NCBI RefSeq assembly: GCF_008831285.2
Contig: NC_045140.1
Location: 16,242,370 to 16,306,369 of the forward strand
From: Nymphaea colorata
Lineage: Eukaryota; Streptophyta; Magnoliopsida; Nymphaeales; Nymphaeaceae
Length of the DNA: 64,000 nucleotides
Reading direction: 5' to 3'
The notes beneath the pieces are model-generated. The model had not been told where the DNA came from, made no database searches, and saw only the letters and a list, made by a program, of their open reading frames with translations. Each line of letters opens with the position of its first letter. Positions within the stretch are counted from its first letter, which is position 1. This document shows, in pieces, positions 36,067 to 49,551 of this stretch. The position numbers and the translations under genes were made by a program.

Positions 36067-39000
36067 CAACAACTACGGTAACTGTTTCATGCTGAACTAT
36101 AGGCGACATGATCTACTTGGTTTGATTAGAGAGCAGGTGGATCACGAAGACTAAGAGCAATCAGATATGCTAATTATGCATCAAGCGGGAAGCATGTTGG
36201 CCCCCTAATGGTTCTGCACATGCGGAACTCTTCTTGTTCTTTATTTTTGGATCGAAATTAATACGTACTAATGTGTAAGAATCTACAGCGGCAGTTGGAA
36301 CAATACGTTAAGAATGCTGGTCTGGAGATGCAACTTAACTATCATATATTTTCTTAATCAACCAAAAGCATACAGTGAAGGCTTGTAATGCAAACGGCTT
36401 GCAATCAGACTTTTCAACGCCAACTTTCAGAGGACAACAAACTTTCTAAACTAACTAGTTATACTAGGCGACAAGAAGAAGTAGAAGACTAAAGCAGCAC
36501 AAAGAAAATAAACCTTTTCTTCATTCGACATCAAGTGTATACAAAAACAATCGTCGCCCATTTATAGAGGCGAGAGTAGCAACGGGTCGGGTCCTATACA
36601 AGTGCCCGACCCAAACAGACCCACATAAATATCACATGAACATACGTACTTCAAAGTGAATCACAAAATAATAAAATAATATATGTAATTTAAAATTACA
36701 ATTCAACCCTTGATCCGTCTCGAGTATCTACGCAGAGGCACCTCCTCTCGTGTGTGCACTGGATCTACAGGAGATCCCACAGTTGAAGGTTCATGAACTG
36801 CACCGATGCTCAAAGGTGGAACTTGAGGCACAGAACTGGACCCAAGAAGGGTTTTGTCCTACCCTGCATCAGCTTGTCTCACGCAATATGTAATAGATTG
36901 ATGAACCACATGCGATCTATGGAAAACTGACGCCACCTAAGAATGTTAGTAGGTCAAGAGACTCATCATTCCGTAACTGTTACAAATGAGAGGAGGTCGC
37001 TCATGACTCCTACACACACTCAAACATGTCCTGAAGTTTGTGTATCCTGATTTTCATGAAAATTATAACCATGAAACAAGAAGCATGGTAAATCGCGACA
37101 ACTTTTTAGACATGGAAAACCTATCTTTTTATTTTTTTTTGGAATTTGCCAAGTTTCTATACTCTTGTGCATGGTAGACATAAAACTCTGGAAACTAGTG
37201 AAGTTTGGAACAAGCTGTGTCCAAGATGAACTACAAAGTTGGACATTCGTGAACCAAAAAGCAAAAGAAAAAGGGTTGCATATTCCCACCAACCAGGGAA
37301 GATTCAGAGCTCGATTCACAGAAACACAATCTTTATATCCTTTTTGGTATTTAAAAGGGTTGTTTAACAACGGGTAACAGTAACATATTTTTTTTATGCA
37401 TGCATCGGTCCCAAATTTAGGGAGAGCTGATTCGTGAAACGTTACAATGTGTTACAGTGTTTTATGAACCCTGCTTTAATCTTTAAAGCAAATGTTATCT
37501 GGAACAATATATTACTATTTCAATTATCAAACAAAACCCATAGGTTATATACAAGAAATTAAGTTATTGATTCGTGCTTAAAGTTGACTCCTTTGCTCCA
37601 GTTTTCGTGTTGGAAATGTTTGCAATCAAGTATCCATATCGACGCGAATCCCATAAGTTACAAAGTGACGGATTATGAAATTTGTTCTGCTGTCACTTTT
37701 TAGCAAAAAAGCGAAATGAGAAGTAGGTTTAAATAATTAAAAGTTTGAAACACAAAAGAATGAAAATCCGTATCGTCCCTCCTCGTTTGATTTTGATAAC
37801 AACAGTCAGTCTGAATTGATCTGCATGCCCAATGCTCGGATATATGTCGGCTCAATTTGGGTTCCTAGCTAGAGACAAAACATATTCCAAGTCTGTTTGT
37901 TCCAGGGGCGGCTTAGTTCCTGCAACGTCTTAATTTCCTTCTTCTGGAGTCAAGTCTCATACCTAATCCACAACACAGACTTAGTCGGTTCTCCTTGTCC
38001 TATGTTACTTTGAGGGAAAAAAGAATCTATTCCAGAAGGCGTCTTTGGAAACCAAAGCTTGTCAATATAAGTGCACAAAACAGATGGATGAGCGATGAAG
38101 GTGAGCTAACTCAGAGAAGAAAAGTCTAAAATCGAGGCTGAAAATCTACCATGATCAAGAGGCTGGATCAAATTTATGTGGCAGCTGTTTACGGATTTAG
38201 GCGTCCAAAATTTTTGGTATGGTCAAGAAAGTGACAACGGATACCGCTAGGTGGAACTACCATGCCTTAGTCTTCAAGCAATCTCTTCATCCTTGGAAAT
38301 TTATATGTCAAAGCTGGAGATGATCAAAAGTGAGAGATAAGATCTAGAAGCTTGTGATCAGCTTGCAACGTTCGCCAAAGGCGAAGCTTGTCAGGCATTG
38401 ATGGGGATTGGAAGTCGTGTAATCTTACAAATAAACTAAACCTTCCATCCATTGATGGGATCTCCTTGAAGATCAGATTGAAAATTTCCGTCGCCGGATT
38501 CCCATTTTGAAAGGCAAGTATTAATTTGACTTGAGAAGCTTTTTGGTGTGTAGAACACTTTCATTGGGACCATCATGCAAGTTCAGATCAAATCGGACAC
38601 GTCCAAATCAAGTGCGAACGATCTTGACAGACCCAACATAGATGTGGATCCAATCTTTCACTGTTTTGTTGTGGAAAGAAGGAATGTGTTATGTGTCAGA
38701 TCCAGATTTAATATGGGGACGAAGTCCCGTGAAGACAGCAAATGCATGCCGGTCCGTCGTTCTAGAAGTCCAGGCATTGATTATTGCTTCTTCAAAGTGA
38801 TATAAGACAGGGAGGCCGACTCTTCCAGTTCCTCCTCTGCGGCCCGAGCCAGACCAGTGACGTTCTCCCGTTGATAAGGAAGCTTCTTCTGGAAGGTAGA
38901 CGACGACGACGACGAAAACGCCGTGCCAAGAAATTCTCCATTAATTCTCTCACGGCAAAAAATCTTGGGCCCTTTTAAGTTCCACCGCGGAGCAAGCAAC

Positions 39001-39091
39001 TAAGGAGTGGCCCTGGATAAGAGACCACTTGTTCTGGGCTTTTCTCTTTGATCTATTCCGCTCCACCTCGGCTTACAGAAGGAAGACGACA
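36067..39091. other. Intergenic, possible LTR remnant, no supported gene
   Basis: Read on the minus strand, 36470-36600 has CCTCTATAAATGGGCG followed by GAATGAAGAAAAGG, which resembles the R/U5 part of a Copia LTR. I see no TG..CA ends, primer site or internal coding, so this is weak. 37000-38780 shows only short open frames. 38800-39091 is probably the promoter and 5' UTR of the next gene. Confidence 0.4.
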
Positions 39092-39805
39092 ATGGGGGAT
39101 GAAAGAGGCGATTGGATTCACGATAATCAAGCCGAGGAAGCTCTCTCGCTCAGGGATCTTCCCATCTCGTCGGGGTGGGTTGACGCCCCGCAAGAAGAGC
39201 GTCGGTGCTCCACATCGCTAGCCGATCTCGACGGGTTTGAGTTCGCGAACGGTGCGACAGCCGAACTCGGCGCCGCAGACGACTTCTTCTCGCCGTTGGG
39301 AGATGGAATTTTCCCCTGGAGCAGCTCCGCCGCGAAGGCTCGCGCTTCGTTCAGAGGCCGCCCGGAAGAGCCCCCATCGAAACCTGCTTCGAAGCCGGAT
39401 CGGTTGTTTCGAGTTTCTTCAGAGTCTCGGATACGGAGAGATCAGCATGGGGGATGTAGGAAACTCGAACGGGCTTGGCGATCGGTGGGGTACGGGGAGA
39501 GGCTTCGGCCGTCGGGGTTGAGGTGGGGCTTCTTCGGGCCGGCGAAGGCACCGGAAATCGAGCTCAAGGATCTTCGGTACCGTCAAAACCGAAGGATTCA
39601 GGCGGGTCCGTACGCCGATTGCGGGAGCGGAGACGGAAAGAGGACGGGCAAGGGAGAGAAGGAGTTGCCTGAGGACGTGACGGCACCGTGGAAACTGATC
39701 CGAGCGCTGACCTGCAACGGCAACGAGAGCACCGTCGTCTCCCCCTCGCTGGTCTCCATGCAACAAGCGTACCGTCCCCGTTCGTCGGCCGTTGCAAGCA
39801 GATGA
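39092..39805 (+). CDS. Plant-specific single-exon protein of unknown function
   Basis: A 237-aa intronless frame, GC-rich like the other genes here. The start is the ATG at 39092; the same frame extends about 21 codons further upstream, but the protein from 39092 begins with an acidic, family-like N-terminus. Three blocks stand out: EEALSLRDLPI (about 15-25), DFFSPLGDGIFPWSS (about 64-78), and a basic C-terminal part with RWGFFGPAKAPEIELKDLRY followed by RQNRR and WKLIRALTC. This order (an ESLSLCDLP-like motif, a hydrophobic middle motif, and a W-x-LLRAL-C motif near the C-terminus) recalls an uncharacterised plant family that includes Arabidopsis At1g67050-like proteins. I know of no established function. 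It is probably nuclear or cytosolic, with no signal peptide or membrane segment. It ends in an AT repeat 60 bases downstream. Confidence 0.75.
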   Translation: MGDERGDWIHDNQAEEALSLRDLPISSGWVDAPQEERRCSTSLADLDGFEFANGATAELGAADDFFSPLGDGIFPWSSSAAKARASFRGRPEEPPSKPASKPDRLFRVSSESRIRRDQHGGCRKLERAWRSVGYGERLRPSGLRWGFFGPAKAPEIELKDLRYRQNRRIQAGPYADCGSGDGKRTGKGEKELPEDVTAPWKLIRALTCNGNESTVVSPSLVSMQQAYRPRSSAVASR

Positions 39806-39865
39806 TCCTCACCGTCGCCGCTTGTGCAAAGCGCTGTTATTGCCGGCCGTTGGTTGTCAAAGATT

Positions 39866-39866
39866 A

Positions 39867-39902
<36 letters not shown>
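39866..39902 (+). repeat. AT microsatellite
   Basis: An almost pure AT array in the 3' flank of the single-exon gene. Confidence 0.9.
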
Positions 39903-39907
<5 letters not shown>

Positions 39908-41061
39908 TTTCTTTTTGACCCTTCATAGCGAGTCACGTCTCTATCTTCTTTCTAACTCTGTATACTCATGTTTATGAAGAAAACCGCACTTGTTTTCCAT
40001 ACCTGTATGTTCCCCGATCGTAGTAGACCTGAACTTAGATATTAATTCTATTTCGCATCCAATCTAATTCAAAGAATATCTGAGTCATTTCCGAGTTTAA
40101 AAGTTATAAACGAAAAGAAAATGCATAGGTTAAATTCCATAATGAGAGCTCAAAGGTAACTGCAAATGTGTCAGTAATATATGATACCGTCATGCAAAAA
40201 TCGTGATGAATTGCATTTAAGAAACACCGAGGTCCATTCTTTTTTAAATGAACGGAAGTAAATACCAGACGAAGGTCAATAAAAAAATTGCTGACAGAAC
40301 AAGAAGCTTGTTAATTTTTGCTTGCTTTTGATGCTGTTAGTTACTTAAGGTCAAAAGCTAAGTAGCCACGTAGTTTATAAACTCTAAATGCCGAGGATAG
40401 ATGTAACGTGCTAAACAATACCTGGCATGCATGACATGATATATTGGAACTTTCTGTTGCTCGTTTATTTTTCTTAGTGAATCATAATAATGCAACATAT
40501 ATGTTTGTCTCATGGAATGAAATGCCTACAATAATTAAACATGTAATCTTCCAGCATAAATCACAAGCTCAAATCATATTGATTGGCTTGAAATTGGGTA
40601 GCTACTAGGGAACCTCTTTGAACTTATTAGAAAGTAAGTGTTTTTAATAGAGGTAGGGGCCTAACCCCCTACAAGCTGTTACTGGGAACTTATTAGGAAA
40701 TAAGATACAGCTGAAGGCAGTGTAACTTTAATTTAAATATAAATCTTTCCCAGAACCAGGCTTGCAAGCAGGTCAGTTACACAACCCACCCAAGTTCCAT
40801 ATTTTGGGGTTTCACTTTCAATGGAAATCTGCGAGATAATAAGACCATAAATCTAAAGCCGACTCAGCAACTAATTATCCTTATGTGCTCAGAATTGAAA
40901 CGAGTTGATCCTGTACCAATTGCTTGGTGAATTTTGCATTTTCATGCCCTGGGGCCGTCGGAGATGTAAATGCTTTGGATGTTGGGTACTCAAAACCCGA
41001 ACAGACCAGCGATACAATCCAATCAATAGTTCTAAACAGTCAAAATAGCAAAAGTCATAGC
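39903..41061. other. Intergenic, AT-rich, no gene seen
   Basis: Contains the probable 3' UTR of the syntaxin-like gene at its right edge. Nothing else recognisable. Confidence 0.5.
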
Positions 41062-42133
41062 TTACGTAAAGATTGGGCGTAATAATGGAATAGAAGAGAA
41101 GTTCAGGCATCCTGAGGGGGAGAGCATCAAATGAGATTCACGCGACGCAGGTGAGTGCTGCTGCAGCAGGAGGCAGCACATCAACTGCAACTGCCCGCAA
41201 GGTCACGTCACTATCTCCATAGCAGAAACATCCACCTTCCATACTCGATACCTCTTTTTAAAAATACTTCAGAGCCGAGGTCCCAGTGGAGCACTGAGAC
41301 CCATTCTACAACTGTCCAGCATTTAAAATAGTGCCAGTCAGCACCTTCCCCAGCTCCACCAGCACGAAGATGGGCCATGTAATTAATACACAACAAGGAC
41401 GACGACGGATTGATCAACGACCCCTTTTGCACATTCCTCAATCTCAATCACGAGATTGCCCTTAAATCCAGATTCACCTCCACGAATGAAATTTCATCGC
41501 CGCAGTGTCAATCACTCGAGGATGCCATACCCAATCCCAATGCAAAAAGGAACGAAAATGCAGGCTGCATCATGGCTTAAGCACATCCAATTTACAGAAT
41601 CTGAATTCTTAATCCGAATGAATCTAACTAAGCGCAGTTCAGTAAGCACTTCTAGCAAGGGGAACTAAAACGAAGAAAGGAGTACAGGCATACGCCCTTG
41701 TTCGCGTAAAGCCTTCAGGAAGAAAAGAACTCGAGTTCAACTCCCCACATGCATGCTGAGTACCTCTGACCCATTACTGAGATTTATAACGCAAAATTGG
41801 TACTTACTGCTTCTTGTCAAAAAAAAAAGAACACAAAAATATGACAAATACAGACATTTTGACCAGCAATAGGCGATAATAGCAATGGTTGAACAGAAAT
41901 CCTCTTGAGTTCCCTGTACAATATGATTTTTCAATTTCTAGGCATCAATTGGCTTTAAGTCAAATATGTCATCCCAACAATAAAGTCCCCAAATTGAATA
42001 ACTCCTAATCTAAACTTGACTGTCAATTTGGGTATCCTTCCCTGTCCGTCAGGATCCACAAAGCCAACTAAACTACCGTCCCATGTCACAACCATATGCG
42101 GCGATGCAGGTAGCGAGAGTGAGGGAAGGAAAG

Positions 42134-42177
<44 letters not shown>

Positions 42178-45100
42178 TTTCACAAGGTAGTGTCCAAGGT
42201 TACAGTCGAACCCATCCTGCAATTGTGCAGCTGGCATCCTAGCCCTGCCCAGGAACAACTCCACAGCCAAGTAGCAACAGAACCAACACACAATAGTAGG
42301 ACTGGATGGCCAGGAAACCGACCAACCATGGACGTCCTTGTATATCTGTAGACGCCCATTTTTTTATTCTTGAGCGGATAATATTGAAGCTTCCAACAGC
42401 AACGAAGGACCTCATACTTGAAATGGTGCAGGCACTTCATTAAGACAAGTGGAGAAGCAGTTAGGTAGTCCAGCGGTTCCAACTCTTAACCCAGCCACAG
42501 CGACATCATAACCAAAAGGAAATTTAGCCTTTTATGCTAGTGTACTTGTAGGGAATGGAGACTGCCAGCGCCCAAAGCCATTGCCATTCTATTATCGCCT
42601 TGAGAAGCTATATTCAAGTTCCCTGACAATGCTGTGCTTCAACCAAATGAATGGCGCAGCGGCTACTGAGTTTGGCTCCACCATTAGCATCACTTCAGCT
42701 TACGCAAAGCACAATTGAGGCTGCACAGTAGCAGTAACAACGAAACAGGACTTCATATCAGACGATAATTCAGCTAAGTTGCAAGTTTGGAAGTTGGACA
42801 TAAGATTCCCTTGCCACCATTTCAAATAATCCAACACAGTTAACAGAATCTAGAATGGCATCAATATCCAGTCAATATTTCAATCTCCCAGTCGGAAGCA
42901 CACTAGCAAGTTGCAAAAAAAGTTCCATTCAGCAAGCATATAAGATGATACATATGGTATACATAATTTATTAAACAAACAAATTAAATCACAGCATTTA
43001 CAAAAGGAATATCAAGGACATAAAAACCAATTTCATAAAAAATGCATGCAAGCATGATGAATCAAAAAACATGATCTATATCTGGAAAAAAGACCAACAG
43101 CAGGACTTTTAATAGGAACAATTAGCTAAATCTATTTATATCAGATTTAATGAAATAATCGTTTTTTAGCCTGGGCACGTGATGGTGCATCAAAGCTAGG
43201 GAAACACTGTTCTCTCTCTGTCTATAATCAGAAAAAGAGAGAAGGGGGGGGGGGGGGGGGGGGGAGAGAGAGAGAGAGAGTTAAACATGGCAAGGATAAA
43301 AAAGAAGCATAAATGCACAAGGGCTTGGCATTGGGCTGGCCAATGAACAAAGTAGCTCATTGCTTCAATCTTCCATTTCAGCCCATATAACAATCTATTT
43401 AACGTGTTACACTAAAACATTTTCCCTATGAAAGTTTCACGAAGCACATTTTCAGCCATTCGCCAGAAAAATCTGGGACTTGAATCCACTTTGTCCCGTC
43501 GTCAATGTGGGCTTTTATGTGGTTACAGGTTCAACCAATGCAAAAAAAAGAGGCTTTTTTTATGCGTTACCATATAATGTGTATCACTATGTACTTTCAC
43601 AATTCCCAAGTATCGGCAGTCCACATCAACGGGTGTGAATTCTCAGAAATACTTCATTCCATGAGCAGAATACATCATAATGGAGTATTATCAAGAAAAT
43701 AAGCCTAGAAGTCATTGAATTAAAAGATCTACTTCTCCAAACTTACCAACAAACAAAATAGATAGCAGAACCATCAAAGTGAATTTAAGAGAGGGGTTGG
43801 ATTGAACATAATATTGTACACTTTTCAACTGCCGCCTGTATCCTTCCACACGCCCAAGAAATTGCTTAGAATTAGAAGTTTTCACATCTTCCCTGCATCT
43901 ATTGAGACAGCTCCTGCTCCTCTCTTTAAGCACGCTCATTCCCTAATCCAACAACGGAGGAAAGGATCCATTAGCGTACCTGTAGAAAATGAAAGGCATC
44001 TGCTTCCAATTTGTTTTTTTATTTTTTTAAATATTTTTAGTGAATGTCAGTGCACTACCTTTCCTTCATAGCAGAACACTTCAAAAGAATAAGAGGAAGA
44101 ACCCATAAACTATATAAGAATAGTAATACTGAATATTTTTCAAAATGGTCAGGGGCTTACATACTTATTACCATATTAATGGACCTTCTAGTTCGTAGTT
44201 TTGCTGGATATAAACAGAAGTTGGTTACCATGCAAGTTATCCACCAAAGCATATACACAGATCAATTTTGAACAGAGTTGCAAAAGTTTGTAGCAGAGCA
44301 AAGTTCAATGTTCACTCCCGAGAATACATTGTAACACCCTAAGAAAAAATATGAAAAAGGACAGCAGAATAGTCTTATATCAAACATCGGGAAAAAAAAA
44401 TCTTCTAATATTTTTATCTTCATGTGTCTTACTACCAATTGTGTTCATTCTTAACTCCTTTAGTACGAAGTGAAACCAGACACTCGGGTCAGAGTGAATG
44501 GCTGACAAAGCTCCATTGGGGAAAAACATAAGAAAGACACTTGTGCTGACAGCTAAAATGACTATAGTCGTGGACTATTTACTACCACAAACGGATTGGA
44601 CACTCTTGAACAACAACGATCATGGAGGTGCATCCTTTGGCTTGCACCAGTTTCAGGACAATTACATCCCCCTTACTAGGCTCTCACAAAGCAACCAACA
44701 TTAGAGAAAGACAATAGCATCTGACAATGATACCAGACTTGCTGGCAGCATATAAGCAAGTAGTGATCTATGAAGATGAACCTAGAACCATTCCTCAGAA
44801 TGCAAGACCACTCCCTCATTTTATACATCACAGCTGAATATAGTGCAGCCAGTAAACTACAGAAACGTAGAAAGAAACATAAGCTTGTACCTGCCTCAGT
44901 CGCTGAGATACTTGCAGGTCAAGGTAACTAGATATTCCAATCTTGTCTTGTTGACAATCAACCTTCCATTTTCTGAAGCTACTTCTGAATAAATGTATTC
45001 CTGTTCTGGCTTCGATATTTCTAAGTAAACCACAAAGCTGAAGTGTTCCCTGTGGCTGTGGCCGCGCATCCAATGCGTTATTCTCAGCATCTTCATCAGC

Positions 45101-46651
45101 AATTATAATTTTCCAATCGCCAACATCGGATGAATTCCAAGTTTTCAGAGGTTTGTCCACCTTTTCATCAGGAGAATGAACCCCATCGGCAGTTCTTAAA
45201 ATTTCTTTGTTCGCTAATTTAGGAACATTAGCATCCTGGCTAGTGGCTGTGCCTGCACCCTCCTTAAGACCATTTTGGCAAAGGGGAATTCCTTGAGCGT
45301 CAAAGATACTCTTGGTATGTTCCTTGGCAACAAGGATTGGGTATTGATTTTCTTTCAAAGCTTCTTTTGTTGAACTCCTTGTTGAAGCAATACTTTCATG
45401 TCTTACACCACGCAAGTTTTGAGGGGATCCAGAAAGAAATGCTGCTAGATCATCTTTTTCCTGTTTATCAAGCTGCACCCACCGAAAAGGTTGCTTTCCT
45501 TCCTCAGCAATAGAATCCCTTAGTGCCTTCTCGATGCGAGACACCTGACTTTCTATCGCTGCAACAAACTGTTTATGCCTGGCAATCATATTTTCTGCAG
45601 AACGACCTTGATGGCATCCTTTTACAGCCCTCTCAAACTCCTCCAACTGGCCAGCAATCATCGCAGATGGGTTAGTTTCCACATCATAAAAGTGGTCAAT
45701 CTTCTAAATATAATTTTCACATATATTGAAGAAAACAGTTCAAAGCCAATAACATAAAGACTCCTCCATCTCAATATACTCCAAGCTCAAAAAACTGAAA
45801 TTGTCAGGCAGAAAAGAATGGACTAGTACAACAAAACCCAGAAGTGAAACCTAACAAGCTACAAAGGCAAGGTTTCAAGTAGCAGAAAGCTGCCGAAATT
45901 CAAAAGCATAAACGACAACTAGAAATCGAACCTGCCATTTGGTTGTACCAAGGGCAGTATGAAGCTCCTTCCTCAATTCATCCGAATCATCCACCGCGAA
46001 ACCTTCCTTCCTCTCCCGTTCCCAAATTCTATATGCGGACTCCATTCTGAGAGCACCAAAGAGAAAGGAAAAAGGGGGAATTAAACGGCAAAGTTTATAA
46101 ACAGAAAACCTACAGGCAAAATGAAAATCTGCAGAAATTCCTTCCCACCCCCAACTTAGCCAATAAAAAATCATGAAGATGGGAAACTTTCCATATAAAA
46201 CAACGAAGGAGAAAAAAAGCAAATGAATATTACGAGAAAACATTTCCACCAGACTTAAGAAATTAATGTATGAAGCTACCAAGTAGCGAGAGGGAGAGAG
46301 AGAGAGAGGGAGACCCAAGATCGAGAAGGTCGACAGGCAAACCACGGACCCTCTATTGAGACACACCAAAAGCAGAAATCGAACGAATCGCCCAAGAAAA
46401 TGATCCCCAACCCATCCTCCTTCCAAAAGAGAAAAAATGAAATCCCAGAAACCAGGCGCAGAAAATCCGAAACAAAGCACCCAAATTTCAAAAAACGAAA
46501 CCAAACTCCAGGCATCCCAAACTGCCACAAGAAAAATCACGAAGAAAAAAAGGAGAGGCACCAAGAAAACGTACGAATCGGCCGATTCCTGCACCTCCTC
46601 TGCTGCAGAGAAGAAGGCGTCCTTCTGCCACCGATCAAACTGGTTGGCCAT
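41062..46651 (-). CDS. Syntaxin-6 N-terminal-domain membrane protein
   Basis: Four exons are secure: 46575-46651, 45932-46046, 44891-45646 and 43747-43942. They encode 381 residues in one frame. The start ATG gives MANQFDRWQKDAFFSAAEEV, then SMESAYRIWERERKEGF, ELHTALGTTKWQLEEFERAV and ARHKQFVAAIESQVSRIE. This is the syntaxin-6 N-terminal helical bundle (about 8-115) of the plant 'syntaxin/t-SNARE family protein' group (Arabidopsis At1g27700 and At4g30240 type). A long hydrophilic middle follows. Exon 4 ends in a membrane anchor starting FTLMVLLSILFV (370-381). I see no Qc-SNARE coiled coil, so a direct fusion role as in SYP61 is doubtful; a Golgi/TGN trafficking role is inference. The last exon is uncertain. 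My best candidate is 41062-41111 after a 2.6-kb intron, adding 16 residues in frame. If it is wrong, the gene ends elsewhere below 43746. Confidence 0.8.
42136..42175 (+). repeat. GA microsatellite in the last intron of the syntaxin-like gene
   Basis: About 20 GA units. Confidence 0.9.
43244..43280 (+). repeat. Poly-G tract followed by GA repeat
   Basis: 21 G followed by eight GA units, within the putative last intron. G runs of this length can form quadruplexes and are often mis-assembled. Confidence 0.85.
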
Positions 46652-46780
46652 CTCACTTCCCGTCCCCTCCAACCCCTACAAGGCAGAACAAGAGCACTAC
46701 CAACAAGATCACGCCCGTCTGTCCGAGTCTTAATCTCGCCCGGACAGACAGGCTTCCCTCGCGCACCCGACCTTAGCGGG

Positions 46781-46797
46781 AGAGAGAGAGAGAGAGG
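46781..46797 (+). repeat. GA repeat in the syntaxin-like gene leader
   Basis: Reads as CT on the gene strand about 130 bases before the start codon; probably in the 5' UTR or core promoter. Confidence 0.8.
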
Positions 46798-49497
46798 CGG
46801 AAGTCGCCTTTTTGTCCGCGAGTTCAGAGTTCAGAAACAGAGACAGAAAAAAGGAAAGGCGAAGGCGTCCCCATTATATATGCCATCAGAAGAGAGACAA
46901 AGAGAGGAATCCGCCGGCGGGGGGATTTTTTCACCGAAGGAGAATAATCGGCGGTTTCTTTACCGCACGGGCGCAAGCAAAGCCACCAAGCCGGGCCATG
47001 CGGACCCCACCGACCTTCTGGAGACGCGCAGTGGGTTATGGCTTTTCGCTACCAACAATTGCGAGCGGCCCCACCTTTCGCTTCTCAGTTCCCTCTCCGT
47101 CGCCTGAGTCGGCAAGCCAACTAACCTCAGGCGACGTTATCCCCCCAACTACCACCCCTGATCTCCTGTTCCTCTCCCTGTAAAATCCACAGGGCGTTGG
47201 CCGAATTCTTCTAAATAAGGCCCGATCGAATCATTCGGCCGCCCGCACCTAGCTAACTAAATTGCTTGGATTCCACAAACCTACTGTCATGAAAAGCAAA
47301 AGCTCTCAAGGATCATGTCCCCCATCTCTGACTGCAGCATCTTTCCTCCCTAACCTACCAATGACAGTGAAAATTGGAAACTCAACGATATGTTCATCTC
47401 GTCCTCTGCGACACGAAATCGTTCATTAGGTTATACCTAAAAAAGACCTGCAGTTATATGGTAAGAAATAGTGATTTTTAAATCTAAACTAGTTGACTAG
47501 ATGTTATAGTTTAATTGCTCCGACTAGAGAAACCTTTTTTTTTTTTTTTTTTTTTTTTTTGAAGAAAAGAGCTGGTGGTACAGCCACTCAATAATCGACA
47601 TGCGGGACATTAAAAATTTGTTTGGATCGAATCACTCGACGACCGTAAATTCCAATTGCTCCTGTGGGGTGTCAATGGCAATGTCCAGCCTGATCTGACT
47701 ATATTATATTTGCAGCAAAAGAATATATAAAACGTCCATTCTGGAAATCTAAGTCAGGTTCTCGCATTCATTCTGGACATGCTTGGTGACTCATCCAGCC
47801 CATTATTATCTCCCTCCCTTTTCAGAGGCACTAACTATATTATTTCATGACCATTTGGGTGAAATGAACGAGGTGGCAAATGCCATCTGGAAATCATCCA
47901 TCCAACTGAACTTCGTGACAGCTCAGTACGTCTATTATGGCGCGTCCTTTTATATATATATATATATGTGTGAGAGAGAGAGAGAGAGAGATAAATAATG
48001 TTTAAATATATAAACAGAAAAAGCGGCAGGTCAGGGTGCGGGCTGGCCGATGCCATACTGGCCTTGCGGCTTCGGTATGGATATCTCATCTGGTGGTGTA
48101 AATGCTAAAGCAACGTAGACGTAGGGCGAGGAAGTTGGTCGATACATCTGAAAGCCAAGTTGGGCTGCACATGGTGTTTAATGTAAGTTGGGGCCTGCAG
48201 TGGCTACACTACACAAACAATGGACAAGAGACACAGAATGTGGCGCTCCGCACATTTTAAATTTATGAAAGTACAGGTTTGCAGACCCAAACATGGTGCT
48301 GTATTGAAACATAATTAGTTCGTTAACACCACCCTTAATTTTCGAGTAAATATGAGGAGTATTTCATTCTATCCAACACCTTGTCCCCTTAAGATACATG
48401 GCTTGTTTTGGTGTTTGAAGGTGTTGCCCCATCATGCTTCAACTTGCGTATCGATTACTCTCTGAAAATGTATGCGGCTGCATACCAACCTCCACTCCGA
48501 CCATCGCGCTGACCTGACCTCCTATAGGACACAAACACGGACCTAATTAACCTGCAATTCCTGCTTCTAACAACACCCAAAACAGGAGAACATACCGTCA
48601 GTCCACTTTCTAGGCGTTTCAGAAAGGAGACAAGATACATGGGAAGTTAAAATTGCGTTGAACTCAGTTCAGTTAAGATTAAGGGAAACTCAGATCAGCT
48701 CAAAGCCATTTTGAGGTTTCAAATCCTTGGGCGTCAAAGATATTTCATCGTTTGTCCACGAAACTTCCATTGTAAGCATTAATGTCCGGTCCGTCACCGA
48801 CGAAGAGCCGAATTATGGTTTTCTTTCCAAAGAAATATGTTAGAGGAAAATTTATAAAAACATATTTTGTTTTCTTGCAGCGCACCGACAGAGGTGCTGG
48901 TCGCTAAGTTTTCTCGCGTGCATAATGTGGCACTCAACAAATGCAAAACATATATATATATATATATATATATTTGGGTAAAAGGTCACGTCCCAGACGT
49001 CACCATCTAGTTTGTAACACGCAAAAATTTTAACTTTCATAGTTTCTATGTTTTATTATATATTCATTAGTTCGGTCCGCTTATCTTAGTAGTTGTTGTA
49101 TCAAATGATGTTGGTGCAACTACTACCCTTTCATTCTTAATACTTGCTTGAAAAATAGAGAGAAATGACAGAGCCACCAATTCAAAGGTCATCCTTCATA
49201 TTCCGTTCACGGTGAAGTAAGAGGAGAGTTTCGCTTCGTTAGCTTGGCTGCAAACATTAATTAATAGGTGCGCCTAAAAGCTCCATTAGCGCAAAACATA
49301 TTTTAATCGTTTAGAAGATTTAAAATGTCGAAATATTGTCATTTTCGTTGTCAAAAGATCCCAAAAAAAAAAAATGCCAACACGCTTACATGGGATTCGA
49401 ATACAAAATATATATGTGAAACAAACAAAACTACTTTATAAACATAACATTTTTATGTTGGCCTTCTTGATGACATGGTTAAGCCTCCATCATCGAG

Positions 49498-49551
49498 CAG
49501 CCCATCCCCAGTTCAAACCCCAAGCAGCCCATCCCCAGTTCAAACCCCAAG
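49498..49551 (+). repeat. Two identical 27-bp tandem units with tRNA-like B-box
   Basis: CAGCCCATCCCCAGTTCAAA plus seven bases is repeated exactly at 49498-49524 and 49525-49551. Each contains CAGTTCAAACCCC, close to a Pol III B-box, preceded at about 49475 by TGGTTAAGCC (A-box-like) and followed by an AT tail. A SINE relic with an internally duplicated B-box is the likely reading. Confidence 0.6.

Noticed and set aside
46652-46672. Seven-residue earlier start of the syntaxin-like gene
   Set aside because: The upstream codon is TTG; ATG at 46651 matches the family start.
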